DNA from: Candidatus Aminicenantota bacterium
GTDB taxonomy: Bacteria; Acidobacteriota; Aminicenantia; Aminicenantales; Aminicenantaceae
Assembly (NCBI GenBank): GCA_011773465.1
Contig: WVXO01000012.1
Coordinates: 2,368-66,367 of the forward strand
Reading direction: 5' to 3'
DNA length: 64,000 bases
The notes below the pieces were generated by a model. That model was not told the origin of the DNA, did not search any database, and was given only the letters and a program-made list of their open reading frames with translations. Shown here piece by piece: positions 59,555 to 64,000 of this stretch (positions are counted from its first letter, which is position 1; every line of letters begins with the position of its first letter). A program made the translations under genes and the position numbers.

Positions 59555-60778
59555 TTACATCGTGCCGCTGTTATATACGCCCAAGGACATATTCCTGATT
59601 TGAGCCGTTGACTCAAGCAAAAATCTTCTGTGTTTATCCGGCTGAGTTTGCTCAGGAGAATCAGCAATAGCGGGCTTCCCGTAGAGTTTTATCACTTCAT
59701 CTGGGGGAGCTCCTGTAAAACTAGCATAAGGATTAGCAGTTTTGCCCAGAATTAATATTCTTACAGAGCGAATTCCTGCTACCACCAAAGATTTACTTGT
59801 AAATTCTTTGCTTACAACTTCTTCTTCGTCGTCTTCTACCGGAAAGGGAAGATCAACCCAATTCTGGAAATCATTCACATCGACTGTCCCGTCGCTGTTG
59901 TTGTCATCAAGCTGTTGGTCGTCATTAATATCACCATGGAATTGGAACTGGAGATCTTCGATATTCTGGGCAAGGGCCAGATGCTCGTAACCATTAACCA
60001 GTGGATTCCATTGAGATACATACAAAACTCCTGGGACCCCTAAGTAGCCGTCTGTTCCGGTAATGCAACCCGGATAGTTGCCGTCAACATCAAGCCAGTA
60101 CGTTCTAAACTCGATAAAATGAACAGTGCCTCCGATGTAATCAGCTGGATCCCCTCCAACGGTCAATCCGTTCGGCAGCTTTGCGTTTGCCGGATCGACC
60201 CGCTCAAACGTGATTGTGTTGGCTATAAAGTCTACGGCGGTCATTCGACCGACTTCTCCTTTTCGCTTGTTTAATTCGGGATTGGGAAGAACAATGATTA
60301 ATCTGTTTATGAAACCTACAGGATCATCAGGATAGGCATTTGTATTATAAGGATAAATCTCAAACTGATTTGGTTCAACGGTAATAATGTTTGAACCGGG
60401 AGCAAAGCTTTGAATGAACAGCCTTAAAGGGTCTGCGTTTCCAAGGATTGTTAACCTATCAGGATAAGTTAGCGGACCGCCTTTACTGTCGTTGTTTTCT
60501 GCCTGAACAAAATAGCCAGCAAGTTGCTGAGGCAAGCCTGCTCCAGCGGATTTTATATCTCTGGAGATAAAATACATAGCGGCCCGAACATCGTGCTGAA
60601 GCTCTGCAAATCCCTGCTGGTCGACTGATACTGCGTTGCTCTTCGTGTAGAGAGCCAAGGTTGCGACAACAATAGTCAGCATGATTAAACTGCCGACTAA
60701 AACCTCTACTAGAGTGAACCCGCGTCTAGAAGAAACGCTTAAAGATGAAAACCTTCGATTTGATATTTTGGCTTTCAT
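59555..60778 (-). CDS. PilW-type minor pilin
   Basis: The class III leader ends RRG and the mature N-terminus is FTLVEVLVGSLIMLTIVVATLALY with Glu5. The helix continues with HDVRAAMYFISRDIKSAGAG, the most typical PilW segment. The length of 407 is at the upper end of the family. An acidic, DGNG-like stretch (DINDDQQLDDNNSDGTVDVN) resembles a calcium-binding or dockerin-like insertion. It is in the fimT-pilV-pilW-pilX-pilY1 operon. Confidence 0.85.
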   Translation of the reverse strand: MKAKISNRRFSSLSVSSRRGFTLVEVLVGSLIMLTIVVATLALYTKSNAVSVDQQGFAELQHDVRAAMYFISRDIKSAGAGLPQQLAGYFVQAENNDSKGGPLTYPDRLTILGNADPLRLFIQSFAPGSNIITVEPNQFEIYPYNTNAYPDDPVGFINRLIIVLPNPELNKRKGEVGRMTAVDFIANTITFERVDPANAKLPNGLTVGGDPADYIGGTVHFIEFRTYWLDVDGNYPGCITGTDGYLGVPGVLYVSQWNPLVNGYEHLALAQNIEDLQFQFHGDINDDQQLDDNNSDGTVDVNDFQNWVDLPFPVEDDEEEVVSKEFTSKSLVVAGIRSVRILILGKTANPYASFTGAPPDEVIKLYGKPAIADSPEQTQPDKHRRFLLESTAQIRNMSLGVYNSGTM

Positions 60779-60815
60779 TTTTTCCTTTCTTTTAGGCTTA
60801 TTCGTAGCTATTCCC

Positions 60816-61310
60816 TCACCTGCTTATAACCGTGCCTATGTCAGCTCGGACTTGATAATAGGATGGATTGGCGATAAGATTATCCAGCGCCGCTTGCGCC
60901 TGGACTGCTGGGAAGACCAGAACTCTCACGTCCCAATAAAATCCTGAGGCTGCGATCTGAGTTATTCTTCTGAAATCAACCGTTCCATCGCTATTGATAT
61001 CCATTAGTTCATCAATCGGACTCAAGGATAAGTTATGCAATTCATCGGCTGATAAGTTCCTCAGAAAGTCAATCTGTTGCTGAGCTAAAAAAGTTGCATT
61101 AGTCATTGCGTCTGAGCGAGCATTATTCATCACGCTCAAGCAGAAAAGCTGGGCCAATCCTAATAAGGCAACACCCACAAGGGCTATCCCCACCACAATT
61201 TCTATCATAGAAAAACCCTTGTTTTTAGCATCATCCCTGGAATTATTATCTAACGATCCCTCACTGGGAATCTGTGATTTTTTATCAAAAATTTCTCTCT
61301 TATTAATCAT
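60816..61310 (-). CDS. PilV-type minor pilin
   Basis: ATG 61310 has AAGGTG 6 bases upstream and overlaps the end of the FimT-like gene region; the track used GTG 61319. An unusually long leader of about 34 residues ends in NKG, before FSMIEIVVGIALVGVALLGL with Glu5. The body has MDINSDGTVDFRRITQ, again an Asp-rich loop. Role: minor pilin. Confidence 0.82.
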   Translation of the reverse strand: MINKREIFDKKSQIPSEGSLDNNSRDDAKNKGFSMIEIVVGIALVGVALLGLAQLFCLSVMNNARSDAMTNATFLAQQQIDFLRNLSADELHNLSLSPIDELMDINSDGTVDFRRITQIAASGFYWDVRVLVFPAVQAQAALDNLIANPSYYQVRADIGTVISR

Positions 61311-61311
61311 T

Positions 61312-61875
61312 TTATTCACCTTCAGCTACTATGTATTGAATTGAGCCCCCGGCTATCACCTTAATAACTCTCTGGTCAGGTTTGCCATAGATTGCTAATT
61401 TAAGACTCTTGAAAGTGATGCTGTTTTGTGTGGAGCTGTAGTTTGCAACAAGACCCAATGGTGAGAATTCGACAGTCTCATTCGGAAAATTGACATTCAC
61501 TTGAAATTCACGTGGGATTGATTTTTTTATGAATCCACGCATTATATTCCACTGGGTCGGATTATCTTCTCTTTCAATAGAATAAATCCAGCCTTCACCC
61601 ACAGCCTCAAACCTCACCCTATGGTTCAATTTTGTTTTAACAGCCTGAAATTTTGCCCTTTGTAAAGTTGTCAGGACTCCTCTTGCTGAACCCTCAATCT
61701 TTCTTGTCTCCAAAGTGTTCAGGATGTTCGGATAGAATATTAAAGCCATGATGCCTATTATCGCTACGACTGCCAGAATCTCAACCAAGGTGAAGCCTTT
61801 TTGAGCAGATGTAGATTTATCCCTGGTATTTGCTTTTTCGTGTTTGTGCTTAGAAATTCTTGATATATTGTTCAT
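61312..61875 (-). CDS. FimT/GspH-type minor pseudopilin
   Basis: AAGGAAG precedes the ATG. Leader QKG is followed by FTLVEILAVVAIIGIMALIF with Glu5. GSARGVLTTLQRAKFQAVKTK is the typical GspH/FimT helix, and RVIKVIAGGSIQYIV is the C-terminal strand. It is the first gene of the minor-pilin operon that ends with pilY1. FimT-like proteins have been linked to DNA binding during natural transformation, and a Lys/Arg-rich face is possible here, but this is inference. Confidence 0.85.
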   Translation of the reverse strand: MNNISRISKHKHEKANTRDKSTSAQKGFTLVEILAVVAIIGIMALIFYPNILNTLETRKIEGSARGVLTTLQRAKFQAVKTKLNHRVRFEAVGEGWIYSIEREDNPTQWNIMRGFIKKSIPREFQVNVNFPNETVEFSPLGLVANYSSTQNSITFKSLKLAIYGKPDQRVIKVIAGGSIQYIVAEGE

Positions 61876-62490
61876 TATCTTCCTTGCTTAGGAAAAAATA
61901 GGCGCTTCAGGCACGATAACAACTTTCACCTGGTATCTAGGCTATCTTCCTCGCTCCAGGTATTTCTTTTTCGTAACTTTATTAATCTTGGTCCTGTCCC
62001 TGTTGTTCTAATAACATGCGTTTTCTGAAACAGTTGCAAGATGTCCATCATCTCGTAAAAACAAGCAAGCGGCAAAACCAGGGCTAACTGAACCCAAGCC
62101 TCCACTCAACAAAACAAAGAATGTGCTCGTAGCACTTTTATACATAGCAACTATATTAATACATTTAATGTCCAGCATTCTCAATGCCCTTTCAAGATGA
62201 AATTTAGGGTGATATTTATCTGAACATCCTTAACCTTGTTATACGAGCTTTCTCACCTTAAGAGACTAACAATTTTTTTTAATTAATAAAGTTAACAAAT
62301 AAGAAAGAGAAATATAAGTGAGGATGTTTTTTCAATGTTGATTGCGAAAAGATCTATTTCCATATCGCAAGAGGATAGAGTTAAGCACGAGCCCCGGGCT
62401 TTCGTTTTTGCTTTTCCAGAGAGAAAAAAGCCTCGGGCACGAGCTCTGGATTCTTTGGTTCTTAACAACTGGGAGGAAATTTATTGCTTT
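61876..62490. other. 615-base region between tilS and the pilin operon
   Basis: No convincing ORF was found. The part near 61876-62300 should carry the minor-pilin promoter (read leftwards), but no clear -35/-10 or sigma-54 pair stood out. At 62391-62438 an imperfect hairpin, GCCCCGGGCTTT and AAAGCCTCGGGC (11 of 12 pairs), lies about 50 bases behind the tilS stop without a T-run. Confidence 0.45.
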
Positions 62491-63873
62491 TTACAGCTTT
62501 TTTATCGTAAAAATGTCGCTTGTCCCCTCCTCGACTTTAAACTTTTCTGAGACGGGAAATCCGAGAATCCAGACGATTTTGTCTTCAGAGAGAAAAACCG
62601 GCCTTTTTTCTCTTTCAGATAAAGGAAGACCTTTAGCTCTCATTATTTCCTTAAGCTTTTTTTGACCGGGTGCTCCTAAAGGCTGATACCGGTCTCCTTC
62701 ACGCCGGTTTCGAATTAGAAGGGGAAATTTCAATTTCCCTAGATCAAGGAAAGCACTGGTTTGATCGTCGAAATCAGTATGGAGAGATTTACGCCTTTTA
62801 ATCTTTTTTCCCTCAAGCTTTAATTTGAGTTCTTTTATTTCAAGGGTTTTTTTCCCTTCCCACCTGTATTCATATCTTATCTTTGGAGTAGCCTTGCTTT
62901 TTAAAAATATCTTATCCTTCTCTCTTCGCAAAACATGGTCTTTTCTTAAAGTTAATTCTTTCCCCTCCCTCAGGCATAAAACAGATTCGACATCTTTAAA
63001 GGAAATTTCTCTCAGGTTTCCCTTTAACTCAGAGATAAAATCCCGGACAACCCGCCTCGCCATTGCCAGAGGAAGAGAGGAAAGAGGCTTTACTTCAAGA
63101 GAGATCCGATTGTTCTTCTTCGATACGGCTTTTTTGGTCTTTTCTTGAGCTATCTTTTCCAAAAGACTGTCTTCATCCCGAATGATGGAGGCTATCCTGC
63201 CCAGGCTGGAAACGATTTCAGCCTCAAAATTCCGTTTAATATAGGGAATAAGATCTAGCCTTATCCTGTTTCGCAAAAATCGCCGGTCAAGATTGCTCTC
63301 ATCGATGCGGAATTCTATCTTTTTCTTTTTAAGATAGGCCTCGATATCCTGGCGCTCTATCTGAATAAGCGGCCTGACAATCTTACCTTCCACCAGGGGA
63401 AAGATGCCGCCCAGCCCTCGAAGCCCGCTTCCCCTCATGAGCCGCATCAGAAAAGTCTCTGCCTGATCGGTCATGGTATGACCAGTTGCAATTTTAGCTC
63501 CTCCGATCTTAAGAGCAGTCTTTTTTAAGAAATCATACCTGAGCTCTCTTCCAGCCTCCTCGACGTTAAGCTTCTTTTTCCGGGCATAGGAGCGAACATC
63601 TTTGCTTCCAACAAAAAGCGGAAGGGAGTATTTCTTAGCCATACGTCTGACAAATTGTTCATCTTCATCTGCGTTATGGCGAAGCATATGGTTAAAGTGA
63701 CCCAGGAATAGCTCAAAAGACCATTTCTCTCGAAGTTCAAGGAGAAGGTTGAGCAAACCTGTGGAATCCACTCCTCCTGAGTAAGCAACGAGAATCCTGT
63801 CCTTTTTCTCGAAGAGCTTGTACTCCTGGATTGTCTTTTTTATTCTCTTTAAAATCATTTGACTCTGTTTCAT
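62491..63873 (-). CDS. tilS: tRNA(Ile)-lysidine synthase
   Basis: The PP-loop ATPase signature ILVAYSGGVDSTGLL (SGGVDS, residues 32-37) and family motifs GHFNHMLRHNADEDEQFVRR, VGSKDVRSYARKKKLNVEEAGRELRYDFL, KIATGHTMTDQAETFLMRLMRGSGLRGLGGI and RNRIRLDLIPYI identify TilS. The C-terminal part (FPLLIRNRREGDRYQPLGAPGQKKLKEIMRAKGLPLSER) is the tRNA-binding domain. Length 460 is normal for the two-extension form. It converts C34 to lysidine so that tRNA-Ile reads AUA. No ftsH or hpt neighbour is seen; upstream the window ends. Confidence 0.95.
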   Translation of the reverse strand: MKQSQMILKRIKKTIQEYKLFEKKDRILVAYSGGVDSTGLLNLLLELREKWSFELFLGHFNHMLRHNADEDEQFVRRMAKKYSLPLFVGSKDVRSYARKKKLNVEEAGRELRYDFLKKTALKIGGAKIATGHTMTDQAETFLMRLMRGSGLRGLGGIFPLVEGKIVRPLIQIERQDIEAYLKKKKIEFRIDESNLDRRFLRNRIRLDLIPYIKRNFEAEIVSSLGRIASIIRDEDSLLEKIAQEKTKKAVSKKNNRISLEVKPLSSLPLAMARRVVRDFISELKGNLREISFKDVESVLCLREGKELTLRKDHVLRREKDKIFLKSKATPKIRYEYRWEGKKTLEIKELKLKLEGKKIKRRKSLHTDFDDQTSAFLDLGKLKFPLLIRNRREGDRYQPLGAPGQKKLKEIMRAKGLPLSEREKRPVFLSEDKIVWILGFPVSEKFKVEEGTSDIFTIKKL

Positions 63874-64000
63874 GATTTTAATTCAGCATCAAATTCTTTT
63901 GAAGACCTGACTCAACTCATTAACACCCTCTTAACATCTGCCTGGAAATAGGATCTAAGCCAGGATGCACGCCTGGAAATAAGCTATCTGTCTTCTTTTC
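63874..64000. other. Window end upstream of tilS
   Basis: About 127 bases with a direct repeat TATTTCCAGGC on the minus strand. An open frame of 26 codons ending at 63920 could be the tail of a leftward gene outside the window, but it is too short to recognise. Confidence 0.3.

Noticed and set aside
58933-59667. Long start of the PilX gene inside the pilW-like gene
   Set aside because: ATG 59544 has AGAGGA upstream and fits the normal spacing; the extension would overlap the previous gene by more than 100 bases.
1-64000. tRNA, rRNA and riboswitches
   Set aside because: I looked at all gaps over 100 bases for cloverleaf arms with TTCRA/CCA ends and for known riboswitch cores and saw none. 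A covariance-model search would be decisive.
63920-64000. Tail of an upstream gene on the minus strand
   Set aside because: An open frame of 26 codons is too short to distinguish from chance and has no recognisable sequence.

Overview
The window looks like a chromosomal segment of an anaerobic, diderm bacterium. The best fit, by gene content alone, is a Candidatus Aminicenantes or other Acidobacteria-related lineage. The evidence is two GWxTD-type exported proteins, a TPR-fused sulfatase-like enzyme, a CehA/McbA-type PHP protein, several exported peptidases, a type IV pilus minor-pilin cluster with PilY1, FadL-type and other outer-membrane barrels, and an oxygen-sensitive class III ribonucleotide reductase. 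The taxonomic call is inference; no rRNA or tRNA gene was seen.

Layout. 1-407: start of an outer-membrane receptor-like gene leaving the window. 0.9-7.7 kb: cluster of GWxTD protein, CarbReg-TPR protein, second GWxTD protein, remnant of a deleted TPR paralogue, and TPR-sulfatase. 7.7-13.4 kb: COG3375-type acetyltransferase, exported PHP hydrolase, VTT membrane protein, SDR epimerase. 13.8-20.2 kb: lipid kinase, then a probable envelope export operon (beta-barrel, LolD-like ATPase, two LolC/E-like permeases, and a LolA-like periplasmic protein after a repeat block). 20.2-24.3 kb: DUF429, SppA lipoprotein, OsmC, TrmH/TrmJ-type methyltransferase, DUF4145. 24.5-28.1 kb: nrdD-grx-nrdG-dut operon behind a promoter with two NrdR-like boxes. 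28.4-36.7 kb: YjbQ, HAD, MFS, amidase and several exported helical or lipoprotein genes. 36.8-46.9 kb: FadL porin, M20 and M64 peptidases, agmatinase-family enzyme, metallophosphoesterase, flavin reductase, S9 peptidase. 47-50.3 kb: ABC exporter, TPR protein and prepilin peptidase. 50.4-61.9 kb: two adjacent minor-pilin operons with PilY1. 62.5-63.9 kb: tilS.

Repeats are unusually prominent. Family A is a palindrome around GGGCTTGATNNATCAAGCCC, in seven intergenic arrays that often carry extra half-units always made from the same arm. Family B is a MITE-like element of about 160 bp with inverted ends of about 26 bp, in two good copies and one decayed nested copy between 42.0 and 44.6 kb. Other families are a REP-like CATTGCGAG hairpin, an AAAAGGGGAC...CTTTTTCTG inverted pair, and a GGGACWGTCCC palindrome cluster behind pilY1.

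Most noteworthy: PilY1 and two PilX-type solenoid proteins, otherwise unrelated, end in the same short signature (K-S-W-[QR] six to eight residues before the stop). The two solenoid paralogues also differ by a coordinated change of one rung motif (SN versus DQ) along their length. These suggest a pilus-tip or surface complex with a common C-terminal signal. All functions are read from sequence by eye; no search or structure prediction was run.
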